The notes beneath the pieces are model-generated. The model was not told the origin of the DNA, did no database searches, and saw only the letters and a list, made by a program, of their open reading frames with translations. From assembly GCA_958415625.1 (NCBI GenBank), contig CATYZI010000006.1:1-64000 (forward strand): a DNA stretch of 64,000 bases, read 5' to 3'. Origin of the DNA: an uncultured Collinsella sp. (GTDB lineage: Bacteria; Actinomycetota; Coriobacteriia; Coriobacteriales; Coriobacteriaceae). Each line of letters starts with the position of its first letter. Within the stretch, counting starts at the first letter, position 1. Below are positions 1 through 8,731 of the stretch, in pieces. Made by a program: the position numbers and the translations under genes.

Positions 1-82
1 CGGGCGCCCGGTCGGCGGCCCGTTCTGGGCGCGCCTCAATCGTAGCCCGAGACGGGCCCGGGCTGACAATTTCGACTGTAAT

Positions 83-121
83 GGACGTTCTTAAACGACT
101 AGTCAAACAACAAGAACGTCC
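83..121. repeat. GGGGACGTTCTT hairpin, copy 1
   Basis: Arms GGACGTTCTT and AAGAACGTCC are perfectly complementary and enclose a loop containing CGACTAGTC. A near copy is at 30829-30868, where the loop has CGACTGGTC. In both places a 66-bp-hairpin sequence (complete or partial) follows; here only one degraded arm near 145-159 remains. Confidence 0.6.
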
Positions 122-167
122 CCAACAACTACTTATAAACGGCAGACTATCCACTCTCATTCTGCGA

Positions 168-198
168 GCACTCATTTAAGTCTGTCCCCAATGAGTGC
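168..198. repeat. GGGGAC-core hairpin
   Basis: Nine-base perfect inverted repeat (GCACTCATT / AATGAGTGC) around a 13-base core that reads GGGGACAGACTTA on the minus strand. It belongs to a family in which the core is kept while the arms differ at every locus. It lies in the gene-free first 379 bases, which otherwise hold only other hairpins. Confidence 0.6.
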
Positions 199-268
199 CC
201 TGGAGCAGGACAACTCCGCAGGTAGAGGACGGACAGCGAGCGCCGTCCAGAGCGTACAAGTTGGCATG

Positions 269-310
269 AAAAAGGCAGGGCATTGACCTTCTGGTCATGC
301 CTTGCCTTTT
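269..310. repeat. Hairpin with GGCATTGACC repeat, copy 1
   Basis: A long stem with an A-rich left flank and T-rich right flank; the inner part GGCATTGACC-TTCT-GGTCATGCC is almost identical to 32141-32163. It could act as a bidirectional terminator for whatever lies left of the window and for aroF, but aroF already has its own hairpin. Confidence 0.5.
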
Positions 311-352
311 GAATGACAAATTGTCGCTCTGGGCGGCGCGCAGCGTCGAGCC

Positions 353-380
353 GTTACGCGGGTTGGTAAACCCGCGTAAC
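353..380 (-). terminator. Hairpin at the end of the DAHP synthase gene
   Basis: Perfect 12-bp stem GTTACGCGGGTT / AACCCGCGTAAC touching the stop codon of the minus-strand aroF gene. It has no clear U-tract, so it may be a processing or rho-dependent signal. Confidence 0.5.
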
Positions 381-1411
381 TAAACACGCTCCGCGATCTC
401 GTGGATCAGATAGTCGGTCTTTTCCCAGCCCAGGCACGGGTCGGTGATCGACTTGCCAAAGACGCCGCCGTCGACCGGCTGGTTGCCATCCTCCAGGTAG
501 GACTCGATCATAAAGCCCTTGACCAGTTTGGAGATGGATTCGTTGCGGCGACAGCTGTCGAGCACTTCCTTGCAGATGCGATACTGCTCCAGCGGGCGCT
601 TGCCCGAGTTGTCATGGTTGCAGTCGATAACCGCCGCCGGGTTGGCGTAGCCGGCGTGCTCGGTATAGCGCTCGGCAAGGCGCTCCAGGTGCTCGTAGTG
701 GTAATTGGGGTAAGTGCGACCGTCGAGACCGATGTAGCCGCGCATGACGGCGTGCGCGAGCGGGTTGCCGTCGCACTCGACCTCCCAGTTGCGGAAGATA
801 AAGCTCTGGTGCGCCTGGGCGGCGTAGATGGAGTTGAGCATGACGGTAGTGGAACCGGCTGTAGGATTTTTCATGCCCACCGGCACCGAAATGCCGCTCG
901 ACACCAGACGGTGCTCCTGGTTCTCGACCGAACGCGCACCCACGGCGACGTAGCTCAACAGGTCGACGAGGTACTGGTAGTTGGACGGGTAGAGCATCTC
1001 GTCGGCAGTGAAGAAGCCAGTCTCCTCGATGACGCGCAAGTGCATGTGGCGAATGGCCTTAACGCCTTCGAGCAGATCGTCGGGCGCCTCGGGATCGGGG
1101 TTGTGCAGCAGGCCCTTGTAACCGGTGCCCTTGGTGCGCGGCTTGTTGGTGTAGACGCGCGGGATGATGATGAGCTTGTCCTTGACCTCCTCGGCGGTTT
1201 TGGCCAGGCGGTTCATGTACTCGAGGACCGAGTCCTCGCGGTCGGCAGAGCACGGTCCGATGATGAGCACCTTGCGCGCGTCCTCGCCGGTAAAGACCTT
1301 GGCGACCTCGGCGTCGAATGCCTGCTTCTTAGCAGTAAGCTCAGCGGACAGCGGCATTTCCTCGCGGATCTCCATGGGGATCGGCAGCCTGCGTTTAAAT
1401 TCCATGGCCAT
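380..1411 (-). CDS. aroF: 3-deoxy-7-phosphoheptulonate synthase (DAHP synthase, class I)
   Basis: Condenses phosphoenolpyruvate and erythrose-4-phosphate, the entry step to aromatic amino acids. The 343-aa product has the full class I AroFGH pattern: LIIGPCSAD near the N-terminus, RVYTNKPRTKGTGYKG, GMKNPTAGS and the closing GKSITDPCLGW. Length matches the family. The start is the ATG at 1411, which has GAGGAGG seven bases upstream; an in-frame TTG further up overlaps that ribosome site and is not used. It stands alone with no other aro gene nearby. Which of the AroF/G/H feedback types it is cannot be told from sequence alone. Confidence 0.93.
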   Translation of the reverse strand: MAMEFKRRLPIPMEIREEMPLSAELTAKKQAFDAEVAKVFTGEDARKVLIIGPCSADREDSVLEYMNRLAKTAEEVKDKLIIIPRVYTNKPRTKGTGYKGLLHNPDPEAPDDLLEGVKAIRHMHLRVIEETGFFTADEMLYPSNYQYLVDLLSYVAVGARSVENQEHRLVSSGISVPVGMKNPTAGSTTVMLNSIYAAQAHQSFIFRNWEVECDGNPLAHAVMRGYIGLDGRTYPNYHYEHLERLAERYTEHAGYANPAAVIDCNHDNSGKRPLEQYRICKEVLDSCRRNESISKLVKGFMIESYLEDGNQPVDGGVFGKSITDPCLGWEKTDYLIHEIAERV

Positions 1412-1539
1412 GCGGGGCCTCCTCAATCAAAGAAGTCTAAGCTTGAATCGTCGAATGCTCGGCATTATCCGCTGTCGCACGCTAAAGTGCAAGCACGACC
1501 AACCAAAAAGGGAATGGATAACGCGCGGGTCGCTTACCA

Positions 1540-1605
1540 CGAGAGTGGATAATCTCCCGTTTTTGGCCTAGGATCGCGCTGAAAGTGGGAGATTATCCAC
1601 TCTCG
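1540..1605. repeat. 66-bp covarying hairpin (family D), copy 1
   Basis: Perfect 19-bp arms (CGAGAGTGGATAATCTCCC and its complement) around a 28-base loop. A second copy with the same 19-28-19 layout is at 30883-30948. The gap 1412-1751 holds this element, a GGGGACGGAGG core near 1638-1663 and nothing else I recognise. Confidence 0.7.
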
Positions 1606-1637
1606 TCGAGCAAGCGTCCGAAAATCCTCGCTCGTGG

Positions 1638-1663
1638 CCCCTTTTCCTCCGTCCCCGAGGGAA
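1638..1663. repeat. GGGGACGGAGG-core hairpin, degenerate copy
   Basis: The minus strand reads GGGGACGGAGGAAAA with short imperfect arms. The same core occurs at 30726-30760 and 54225-54258. Confidence 0.45.
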
Positions 1664-1751
1664 CGGGACTCGTCTGCCGAATGATTGATGCGGCGACGGC
1701 GCGCCCATGTCACACTCAGAGGTGGCCTGACCCACCTTGGAAGGAGCCTCC

Positions 1752-2392
1752 ATGAGCCTTGACAACGTAACCCTGCGCGCCGCCACGCTCGACGACCTGG
1801 CTGGCATCGCCGCCATCTACAACCAGCTGTGGTGCAACACGCTGCGCAACCGCGGTGACGTCGAAGCTGCCGATTTCTGCGCGCGCTTTAACATCACCAT
1901 GCAGCTACAGCGCTCACCTATCGCGCTTGTCGCCGAGGCCGAGGGCCGCATTATCGCCGCCTGCTGCATCGGCATCTTCGAGGACGGCAAGCCGCGTACC
2001 AATCCCACGTGGGTGCCCTGCTACGACGAGATGTTCGCCCAGGCAACCGAGATGGCAAAGACCGCCGACGCCAAGCTCGAGGGCTCGCTCTTTGGCGACA
2101 GCCGCGAGAAGGCCACGGCCGACCGCTTTGCCGCCACGGGCAATGAGTATGCCCAGGGCTCATCATCATCGTGCCCGAGTGGCAGGGCAAAGGGCTCGGC
2201 CGCGCGCTCATCGACCTTGCCCGCGCCGAGCTCGCCCGGGCAGGCTGCACCAAGTTCTTCCTGATGAGCGACTGCAACTCTGACTGGCAGTTCTACGAGC
2301 ACCTCAACATGAAGCGCATCCTAGAAGATCACAGCCAAGACACCGGCGACGGCTTTATCGTCTACATGTACGGAGGCGACACGCAGGATTAG
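1752..2392 (+). pseudogene. GNAT-family N-acetyltransferase, frameshifted
   Basis: A GNAT acetyltransferase split over two frames. The first part starts at an ATG with AAGGAG upstream and runs MSLDNVTLRAATLDDLAG to about codon 136. The acetyl-CoA binding motif, VPEWQGKGLGRAL, is in the next frame from about 2159 to the stop at 2392. Joining the frames near 2157-2160 with one base gained or lost restores a normal protein of about 213 aa. The site is a short CAT repeat (CTCATCATCATC), where polymerase slippage or a sequencing error is plausible. If real, the gene is inactive. No classical slippery heptamer is visible, so programmed frameshifting is unlikely. The substrate is unknown. Confidence 0.75.
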
Positions 2393-2458
2393 CCTGTGTG
2401 CCGCCTCATGGGCTTTCTCCAAGACAGCCCAAACCGGTCAGCCATACCAAATAGAGAC

Positions 2459-2757
2459 CTGCCAAAAAGGGACAGGTTTATTTTGGCAGGTTTTATCTGG
2501 GAAAACACCAAGGCCGCCGCGAGGGAACTACTTTCCCTCGCGGCGGCCTTCTAACAGCAAAAACCAAGTGAGTAGATTTTTTGCAGGAATCCGAGCACAC
2601 GCCAAATCGCCACAGCGCTGACCTGCAGTTTTACCGAGCATTTGTCGCGATGTGCTCGGTAAATCCAAAAAAGTCTACTCACTTGCATCTGAGGCGCACC
2701 GGATCGGCAAAAAACCGCCGCGAAAGGGATCCGGACCCTTCGCGGCAGTTGTTAATA
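2459..2757. repeat. 299-bp four-hairpin block, copy 1
   Basis: Four consecutive hairpins fill the gap between two convergent genes: a GGGGAC-type hairpin (2459-2492), a G+C-rich terminator-like stem (2511-2550), a 121-bp palindrome (2565-2685) and a second G+C-rich stem (2709-2752). The same four in the same order and total length occur at 16383-16681, also between convergent genes. Confidence 0.85.
2565..2685. repeat. 121-bp palindrome (family B), copy 1
   Basis: Arms CAAGTGAGTAGA-T6 and A6-GTCTACTCACTTG at the ends, a second inverted pair CCGAGCAC / GTGCTCGG inside, and a central GACCTGCAGTTTTA. The centre matches the core of the family A palindromes at 34692 and 54035. Confidence 0.8.
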
Positions 2758-2768
2758 CGCCGAACTTG

Positions 2769-3938
2769 TTATCGCAAAAGCCAATCACGCGCCGAGACCA
2801 CACTACAGTCTTTCGACTCATACGTTGAGTCCACGCGGGCCACAACATAGCGCGCATCTTTTGCAATGTCGATCTCATCGCATACAGCCTGTAAATGGCG
2901 GGCGTACTTATCGTGATACGTTCTGGATGATTTTATTTCGATAGCCTTGGGACTCCCTGAGTTTGTGCAGTCGAGCAAATCGATTTCTCGCTTGCCGTCG
3001 TCCCTATAGAAATACAACTCGGGATTCTCGCCCACGTTGAGATGGCTCTTCGCCGTTTCGGAAACGATGAGGTTTTCGAAAACTGCCCCCAGATAAGGGC
3101 TCTCCAAAAGTTGCTCCAGTGATCCAATTTTGAGCAAGTAGCAGAGCAGCCCCGTGTCGTAAAAATAAAGCTTGGGCGTTTTAGTCAAACGTTTCCTGGC
3201 ATTTGCATAATAGGGCTGCAGTGAAAACGTCAGGTAGCTCTGCTCCAGGATAGACAACCAGCTTTTAATGGTCGATACGTTCACACCCGTATCTCGAGAA
3301 AGCGAAGATATATTAATGAGAGCACCGGCGCTCTGGGCAATTATGGACAGAAACTTATGAAACTCCGCTTTATTGCGCACGTCAAGCAAGCCCACAACAT
3401 CGCGCTCAACATAGGTATCAATATAGCTGGGGAAATAAACCGAGGACGGCATTCCGGCGGAACGCAGGCGAGGGTATCCCCCTTCGAGCGCAAACAAATC
3501 CACTTCCAACTGCCCCTGCTGGCCCCTCTCCGCTTCTCGAAACGAAAATGGCAGCAATTTTAAGATCCCGACTCGCCCGGCAAGAGACTGGCCGATGCTT
3601 TTCATCATCAAAAAGTTTTGCGATCCCGTAAGGATGTATTGACCGGCGTCTCCCCGCTCATCCGAAACAACCTGGATCATCGAGAACAAATCCGGGGCGT
3701 ATTGCGCCTCATCGATGATGAGTCCGCCCTTTCGGTTGCGGATAAAACTCACCGGATCCTCCAAGGCCGCGCGCCTCGTTTGGGGGTCCTCAAGCGTGAC
3801 ATAGGAATAGTCGGGAAAGGCATGCCTAACCAGCGTAGACTTACCGCTCTGCCTAGGCCCCGTCAACGACACAACAGGAAACCAACCCGCCATGCGAATG
3901 AGCAACTCATGCAAATCCCTGTTAATGTACTCGGCCAT
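2769..3938 (-). CDS. AAA+ ATPase with DUF4143 C-terminal domain
   Basis: A 389-aa protein of the widespread ATP-binding family in which an N-terminal P-loop domain (Walker A GPRQSGKST near residues 27-35, Walker B GLIIDEAQ near 72) is followed by a winged helix and a C-terminal DUF4143 nuclease-like domain (FYRDDGKREIDLL, AIEIKSS). Its cellular role is not settled; such genes are common and variable in gut bacteria and are often acquired horizontally. Start chosen at MAEYINRDL, which has AGGGG upstream. The A+T-rich upstream region carries four 23-bp tandem repeats. Codon use looks less G+C-rich than the neighbours, consistent with transfer. Confidence 0.85.
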   Translation of the reverse strand: MAEYINRDLHELLIRMAGWFPVVSLTGPRQSGKSTLVRHAFPDYSYVTLEDPQTRRAALEDPVSFIRNRKGGLIIDEAQYAPDLFSMIQVVSDERGDAGQYILTGSQNFLMMKSIGQSLAGRVGILKLLPFSFREAERGQQGQLEVDLFALEGGYPRLRSAGMPSSVYFPSYIDTYVERDVVGLLDVRNKAEFHKFLSIIAQSAGALINISSLSRDTGVNVSTIKSWLSILEQSYLTFSLQPYYANARKRLTKTPKLYFYDTGLLCYLLKIGSLEQLLESPYLGAVFENLIVSETAKSHLNVGENPELYFYRDDGKREIDLLDCTNSGSPKAIEIKSSRTYHDKYARHLQAVCDEIDIAKDARYVVARVDSTYESKDCSVVSARDWLLR

Positions 3939-3959
3939 ATCAACGCCCCTTATAACGCT

Positions 3960-4051
3960 GTTACCATAATCGTATAGTATCATTTTCCATAATCTTGCAG
4001 TAGTGTTTTCTATAATCTTGTAGTAGTGTTTTCCACAATCTTATAGTAGCC
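3960..4051. repeat. Four tandem 23-bp repeats upstream of the ATPase gene
   Basis: Direct repeats with unit TTTTCYATAATCTTGTAGTA and a short TG spacer at 3983, 4006 and 4029, and a more diverged unit at 3960. They lie just upstream of the ATPase start, suggesting operator sites for autoregulation. Confidence 0.75.
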
Positions 4052-4103
4052 CAGTTCAAAAACGTTATTTATAGAGCCGAAATCTCAGACCCTAAATAAC
4101 AAT

Positions 4104-4140
4104 AGCCACCACAATGGGAACTGTCCCCATTGTGGTGGCT
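4104..4140. terminator. Hairpin with GGGGAC core
   Basis: Arms AGCCACCACAAT / ATTGTGGTGGCT enclose a core that reads GGGGACAGTTCCC on the minus strand. It lies about 50 bases beyond the stop of the minus-strand MATE gene, so it may serve as its terminator, though no U-tract follows. Confidence 0.55.
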
Positions 4141-4189
4141 TGCAGGCGAGTTGACTTATTCGACTATCGCGCGCCGGCCGTGTCCGAGT

Positions 4190-5566
4190 CTAGAGCGTGG
4201 CAAGTCGCTTGGATTCGCGGACGGCGAGGGCGATGGAGATAAGGCCAGTGATGGCGTCAGCCGCCACCAAGGCAAACCAGACACCCTGAACGCCCATCAT
4301 GTTGCCAAGCAGGTACATAAGCGGCACGGAGCAGATCACGTAGCGGAGCAGACCGGTGAACGTGGCGATACCCACCTTCTCAACCGCCTGGAAGTACATC
4401 GACATGGTCATGGCAAGATAGCCCAGGGCCACGGCCAGGATAACGATGCGCGTGGCGTTGGCGGCAACCTCGACGAGCGCCGGGTCGCTACCAGCAAAAA
4501 AGGCGCAGACCGGCGTTGCGGCCACCCGTAGCACAGCAGACACCGCAGCAAGCGTCACGACCTGGTACTTAAGCGTGCAGGAGAGCGTTTCCTTGAGGCG
4601 CGCCCACGCCTTGGCGCCGGCGTTGAAGGCGGCAATGGGCTGCAGGCCGTACGAGAAGCACTGGGCGACCATCATGGTAATGTAGAGGATGTAGCCGTTG
4701 ATCACGCCAAAAGCCGCGATGTAGAGCGAACCCATATCGCCGCCGAGCTGGCCAAGCAGCGAGTTGGCAACGGTGTTGAAGATGAACGTGGCAGCCTGCA
4801 CCAAAAAGAACGGGAAACCGATCTTGATGATCTGACCGCAGATGCCCATGTCGAGTTTGAGATCGGCGGCGCTGATCTGGAGCTGCGACTTCTTACCGCC
4901 GATGAACCAGAAGATACCGATGGCCCAGATACCGATGGAAAGCCCGTAGTACACGCCGGCGCCCATAACGCCAAACTTGAGCACAAACGTGGAAAGCGCG
5001 AGCCAACAGATGGCGACGATGGCCGAAACGGTCATAAGGTTGGCCTGGATCTGAACCTTCTCGTCCACACGCATCACAGCGGTGATCATCTGGCCAATGA
5101 CCGTGAGCGGCAGCAGCACGGCGAAGGTGCGCACGCCGGCAACGGTATCGGCCATGATGTCGGGCGTGGCGCCGAAGAATGCGCAGATGGGCTCGGTAAA
5201 CACAGCCATCACCACAGCAAGCAGCACACTCACAATCGTGGTAAGCCAAAAGCCCTGGCTAAACGCCTTGCTGGCGCCCTTAATGTCGCCGGCACCCAAA
5301 AGGTTGCCCACCACGGCGGGCACGCCGGTGCCAAATAGGTTGCCAAAGGCCAGGTTAATGTACTCGACCGACATGATGATCGAGACGCAAGCCAGGCCGT
5401 GTGCACCCAGGCCCCAACCCATCACGAGGCCCTCAAGGACCACCATGATAATCTGGGCGAGCATACCCTGGCCGGTGATGATGGTGTACTTGCGCACCAG
5501 GCCGGGAATCGGCTGCGAGGCAAGCTCACGCTCCTCCTCTACAGCGGCGGTTGCTTCTTCTGCCAT
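4190..5566 (-). CDS. MATE-family efflux transporter
   Basis: An inner-membrane protein of 458 aa with about twelve hydrophobic segments and the internal two-fold repeat of the MATE (multidrug and toxic compound extrusion) family. Diagnostic stretches include GTGVPAVVGNLLGAGD after the second helix and FNAGAKAWARLKETL in the second half. Such proteins export cationic drugs or metabolites using a Na+ or H+ gradient; the substrate is not predictable. Start is the MAEEATAAVEE methionine with GGGAG five bases upstream. It follows the amidohydrolase gene on the same strand with a gap of about 100 bases and may be co-transcribed. Confidence 0.88.
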   Translation of the reverse strand: MAEEATAAVEEERELASQPIPGLVRKYTIITGQGMLAQIIMVVLEGLVMGWGLGAHGLACVSIIMSVEYINLAFGNLFGTGVPAVVGNLLGAGDIKGASKAFSQGFWLTTIVSVLLAVVMAVFTEPICAFFGATPDIMADTVAGVRTFAVLLPLTVIGQMITAVMRVDEKVQIQANLMTVSAIVAICWLALSTFVLKFGVMGAGVYYGLSIGIWAIGIFWFIGGKKSQLQISAADLKLDMGICGQIIKIGFPFFLVQAATFIFNTVANSLLGQLGGDMGSLYIAAFGVINGYILYITMMVAQCFSYGLQPIAAFNAGAKAWARLKETLSCTLKYQVVTLAAVSAVLRVAATPVCAFFAGSDPALVEVAANATRIVILAVALGYLAMTMSMYFQAVEKVGIATFTGLLRYVICSVPLMYLLGNMMGVQGVWFALVAADAITGLISIALAVRESKRLATL

Positions 5567-5666
5567 TGTTCTCCCATGTCCATGAGAGATTGATGATTGG
5601 ATGAATGGATGGATGGATGGGCGGCACGCACGGGCTGTGGCACCGCCCGGCGATGCAGCAGCCCCG

Positions 5667-7295
5667 CTAGGCCTCGTAGACCACCTTGCCGGCAATCATC
5701 GTGAGAGACGCCGTGGCCTCGAGGACCTCAGCCGGTTCGCAGTCAAAGAGGTTGCGGTCGAGCACGCAGATATCTGCCTGTTTGCCGCACGCGAGCGTAC
5801 CGATGCGATCCTCGGCATGCATGGCGTAGGCGCTGCCGTAGGTGTAGGCGCGCAGGGCCTCGGCCATGGTGATGCGCTCCTGCGGGAACCACCCTTCTGG
5901 GTTGGAACCGTCCTCGAGCATGCGAAAGGCTGCGCCGTACACCTCCTCCATGGGCTCCAAGCCCACAACGGGGAAGTCGCTGCCCAAGTGCACCACGGCA
6001 CCGCTGGCAAGCAGGCTGTGCAGGGGCCACGAAAGCGCTGCACGCTCGGGGCCCACGGCATCGTCCTTGGCAAGGTCAGCCATATCGAGCAGCATGTGCC
6101 ACGGTTGCATGCCGGGGCATATACCAAGCTCCGCGTAGCGCGGCAGATCCTCGGGCTGAACCGTCTCGTTGTGCTCCATGGAGTGGCGGCAACCCCGCTT
6201 ACCATGCAAGCGCTCGCCCTCCTCAAAGCAATCAAGCACAAAACGCACCGAGCGATCGCCGATCGTATGGACGCGCGTGTCAACGCCCCATTCCTGCGCC
6301 CTGACAATGGCGGCACGGATGCGCTCTGGATCCTCCGCGGGCTCACCGCAGGTATCGGGCGCGTTGGAATAGGGTTCAAGCATCCAAGCGGTGTGGTCGG
6401 AGCACACGCCATCAAGAAACTGCTTAAAGCCGTGCCACTCGACCTGCGTGCCAGGGAAGTTGTACTTGGCCTTGATTTGATCGAGCGTCAAGGACTCGTT
6501 TTCGAACAGGTCGGTGTACAGGAACACACGCAGCGGCAAGTCGCCCTTGGCATTAAGACCTGCCAACACCGCATACGGGTTTTCCATGCTCACAAACGTA
6601 GGATTGACCATGCCGACCGTAGTGATTCCCAGGGCATTGGCGCGCCGGGCGGTTTTTGCAAACGACGCGTCAACAACCTCGGGCGCTGGATCGTAGACCT
6701 CGCCCATAAAGAAGGCGCCGGCGTTGTTGGAAAACACGCCCGTCAAATTGCCCTCGGCATCCTTAAGGATCTTGCCGCCTGCGGGATCGGGCGTCTGCGA
6801 AGTTACTCCCACCTTGTTGATGGCGCAGGTATTGGCACTAAAGGTATGCAGGTCAACCTGCTGCAGAAAGACCGGGCGGTCAGAGATGTACTCATCGATC
6901 ATCGCGGCTGTGGGCATCTCGGGGACATCCCACTGGAACTGGATAATCTGGCAGCCCAGAATCCACTCGTTATCGGGATGGTCGGCCGCAAACGCCACGA
7001 CACGTTCCATCGCCATCTCAAAACTGGTGCAGTCGATGAGGTTGACGGCAAAATCGGGGTCGGTCATAAACGCGCCCTGGGCAAAATGCGTGTGCGAGTC
7101 GATCAGGCCGGGCATGACGAGCTGGTCGCCAAAGTCGCGCACCTCGGTATCGGGACCGATAAACGGTGCCAAGTGGGCATCGTCACCGCAGGCAACGATT
7201 CTTTCGCCCCGCACGGCAACGCCGCCCTTAAACGGCTCGAGCCCATCGCCGGTAAAGACGGCGTTGCTCTTGATAACTACATCAGCCTTGTCCAT
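5667..7295 (-). CDS. Amidohydrolase family 3 (YtcJ-like) metal-dependent hydrolase
   Basis: A 542-aa cytoplasmic hydrolase of the amidohydrolase superfamily, YtcJ/NfdA branch. Metal-site motifs are visible: DSHTHFAQG near residue 70, a VHTIGDR segment in the middle and LGSDFPV in the C-terminal third. The family cleaves amides, imides and N-formyl compounds; the substrate here is unknown. Start at MDKADVV has GAGGAGG six bases upstream. It follows a membrane LuxR regulator on the same strand and lies beside the agmatine genes, so a role in nitrogen-compound use is likely but inferred. Two GCAGGTTTA direct repeats and a CCGCAAACGGT motif are upstream. Confidence 0.8.
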   Translation of the reverse strand: MDKADVVIKSNAVFTGDGLEPFKGGVAVRGERIVACGDDAHLAPFIGPDTEVRDFGDQLVMPGLIDSHTHFAQGAFMTDPDFAVNLIDCTSFEMAMERVVAFAADHPDNEWILGCQIIQFQWDVPEMPTAAMIDEYISDRPVFLQQVDLHTFSANTCAINKVGVTSQTPDPAGGKILKDAEGNLTGVFSNNAGAFFMGEVYDPAPEVVDASFAKTARRANALGITTVGMVNPTFVSMENPYAVLAGLNAKGDLPLRVFLYTDLFENESLTLDQIKAKYNFPGTQVEWHGFKQFLDGVCSDHTAWMLEPYSNAPDTCGEPAEDPERIRAAIVRAQEWGVDTRVHTIGDRSVRFVLDCFEEGERLHGKRGCRHSMEHNETVQPEDLPRYAELGICPGMQPWHMLLDMADLAKDDAVGPERAALSWPLHSLLASGAVVHLGSDFPVVGLEPMEEVYGAAFRMLEDGSNPEGWFPQERITMAEALRAYTYGSAYAMHAEDRIGTLACGKQADICVLDRNLFDCEPAEVLEATASLTMIAGKVVYEA

Positions 7296-7479
7296 GTGAG
7301 CCTCCTCAGGCATCTTTGGTTGCAACGCGGACGCACCGCCCGCGTGGGCACTCGGTTGGGAGCGTAGCGCTCCCGCATCGGCGCGTGCCTACAAGCCGTG
7401 CTCGGACGTCTGTCCCACGTCCGCGGCTTCGCGCTACACCCATTGATACACAGGGGCAAATCCGTGCCAAGGCCAGGGA

Positions 7480-7530
7480 CCGCAAACGGTCAGTTTAAGC
7501 AGGTTTACACGCTTTACCTGCAGGTTTATT
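7480..7530. promoter_or_regulatory. Regulatory repeats upstream of the amidohydrolase gene
   Basis: The gap 7296-7610 holds two direct GCAGGTTTA copies (7499 and 7520), 21 bases or two helical turns apart, the second within the palindrome ACCTGCAGGT. Beside them is CCGCAAACGGT at 7480-7490, an instance of the ACCGTTCRCGG motif found at other operons. A similar GCAGG-GTTTAC sequence is between ptcA and its regulator. Nearer the gene, 7330-7440 holds nested stems that may fold in the leader RNA. Confidence 0.5.
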
Positions 7531-7610
7531 GTCTGAGATTATTACCGCGTCATTACGCCCAACGGCGTGCCCGCCCACACGGCAAGACCCGCATGCAAGG
7601 AAGAATAGGA

Positions 7611-8603
7611 CTAGGAACGCCAAAAGGCATCTATGAGGTCATCTCGGTTGGAGACACCGCTTTTAACGTAGATGCGATGCAAGTGCGCCTTGACAGTGCC
7701 AGGGCTGATGACCAACTCGCTGGCGATGTTTTGGGCGTCGTTGCCCTTCAGCACCAGCGTGAGCACCTCCTGCTCGCGCCGCGACAGCTTATGGGCATCG
7801 GCATAGATCACAACGCGTGATGCTAGATCGTCCCCAGAGCGTGCGCTCTCGGCCGCCACGTCCTCATCGGCACGCGGATGACGGGCATACACGCGCAGGA
7901 TATGGCTAAACTGGCAAAAGAGTTGGACCGCGCATACCACGAGCAGCACGTTTTCGGAGATATTGCGCTCGGACAGATACCACAAAAAGAGGCTGATGAC
8001 GGGGTTTTGAGAGTCGGGGCGGCAGAGCAAAATCATGTAGGTGTCCTCGGCGATTACGCAAAACGCAAGAACGAGTGCCACCTTCCAAAAGAGCTTTGAG
8101 CGGTCGAGGTCGAGTTTCTCAACACGCGTGGCCCTGTGCCGGTAATGCCAGGCGGCATAGGCAAGACATCCTACATTGCCCAGGTCACGCGTGAGCCAAA
8201 AGAGATACTGCTGCATCTCTCCGGCAGCACCGCTGCGAGGCACCAGCACCAATTGCAAGATTGAAAACGGCACGATAGCAAGTCCGAGCATGCGCGACGT
8301 CGGCCTTTTGCGCAAGCGCGCAAACATCCACAGTACCACGCAGGCATAGATGGCAATACCGAGCACGCAGCGCAGCAAGGGGTGCTGCAACGGCTCGCTA
8401 AAGGTAACAGCGTAGTCGTATTTGAGCCGATTGTACTCGTCAAAAAAAATGACCGACATATCGAGCATGTAGAGCAAAAAGCCCGCCGCGGCCACCAGGC
8501 TGTCGCGACGGCGCGTCATGAGCCAAACCACCAATGCCACGGCACTGGTCACCAGAGCCACACCCATGATAATCGTGGTGTAGATATAGAACGCGAAACT
8601 CAT
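7611..8603 (-). CDS. AguR-like membrane LuxR-family regulator, copy 1
   Basis: A one-component regulator of 330 aa. Residues 1 to about 235 form seven or so membrane segments; residues 265-330 are a LuxR helix-turn-helix (LSRREQEVLTLVLKG, then SPGTVKAHLHRIYVKSG). Enterococcal and lactococcal AguR, which senses agmatine and activates the agmatine-deiminase operon, has this architecture, and the genes upstream on the same strand are an agmatine locus. A paralogue starts at 15417. Start ATG has GGGAGG six bases upstream. It may control the amidohydrolase downstream, the antiporter upstream, or both. Confidence 0.82.
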   Translation of the reverse strand: MSFAFYIYTTIIMGVALVTSAVALVVWLMTRRRDSLVAAAGFLLYMLDMSVIFFDEYNRLKYDYAVTFSEPLQHPLLRCVLGIAIYACVVLWMFARLRKRPTSRMLGLAIVPFSILQLVLVPRSGAAGEMQQYLFWLTRDLGNVGCLAYAAWHYRHRATRVEKLDLDRSKLFWKVALVLAFCVIAEDTYMILLCRPDSQNPVISLFLWYLSERNISENVLLVVCAVQLFCQFSHILRVYARHPRADEDVAAESARSGDDLASRVVIYADAHKLSRREQEVLTLVLKGNDAQNIASELVISPGTVKAHLHRIYVKSGVSNRDDLIDAFWRS

Positions 8604-8636
8604 GCCCGCCTCCCCTGTCTAGATGCTGTGAGGATG

Positions 8637-8666
8637 TTGACAGATTCTTTGCCGCAAGATTAGACT
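8637..8666 (+). promoter_or_regulatory. Sigma-70-type promoter of the 63-aa ORF
   Basis: TTGACA at 8637-8642 and TAGACT at 8661-8666 are 18 bases apart, followed by an inverted pair TAAACG / CGTTTA and then the start of the small ORF at 8732. Confidence 0.5.
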
Positions 8667-8731
8667 CACCGATTAAACGTACTGTATCGTTTAGATAAAC
8701 AAGCTGTGTCTCACCGATGAAAGGAGATGCC

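Noticed and set aside
2151..2175. Programmed ribosomal frameshift in the acetyltransferase
   Set aside because: No slippery heptamer of the X-XXY-YYZ type or downstream pseudoknot is evident; an indel in a CAT repeat explains it more simply.
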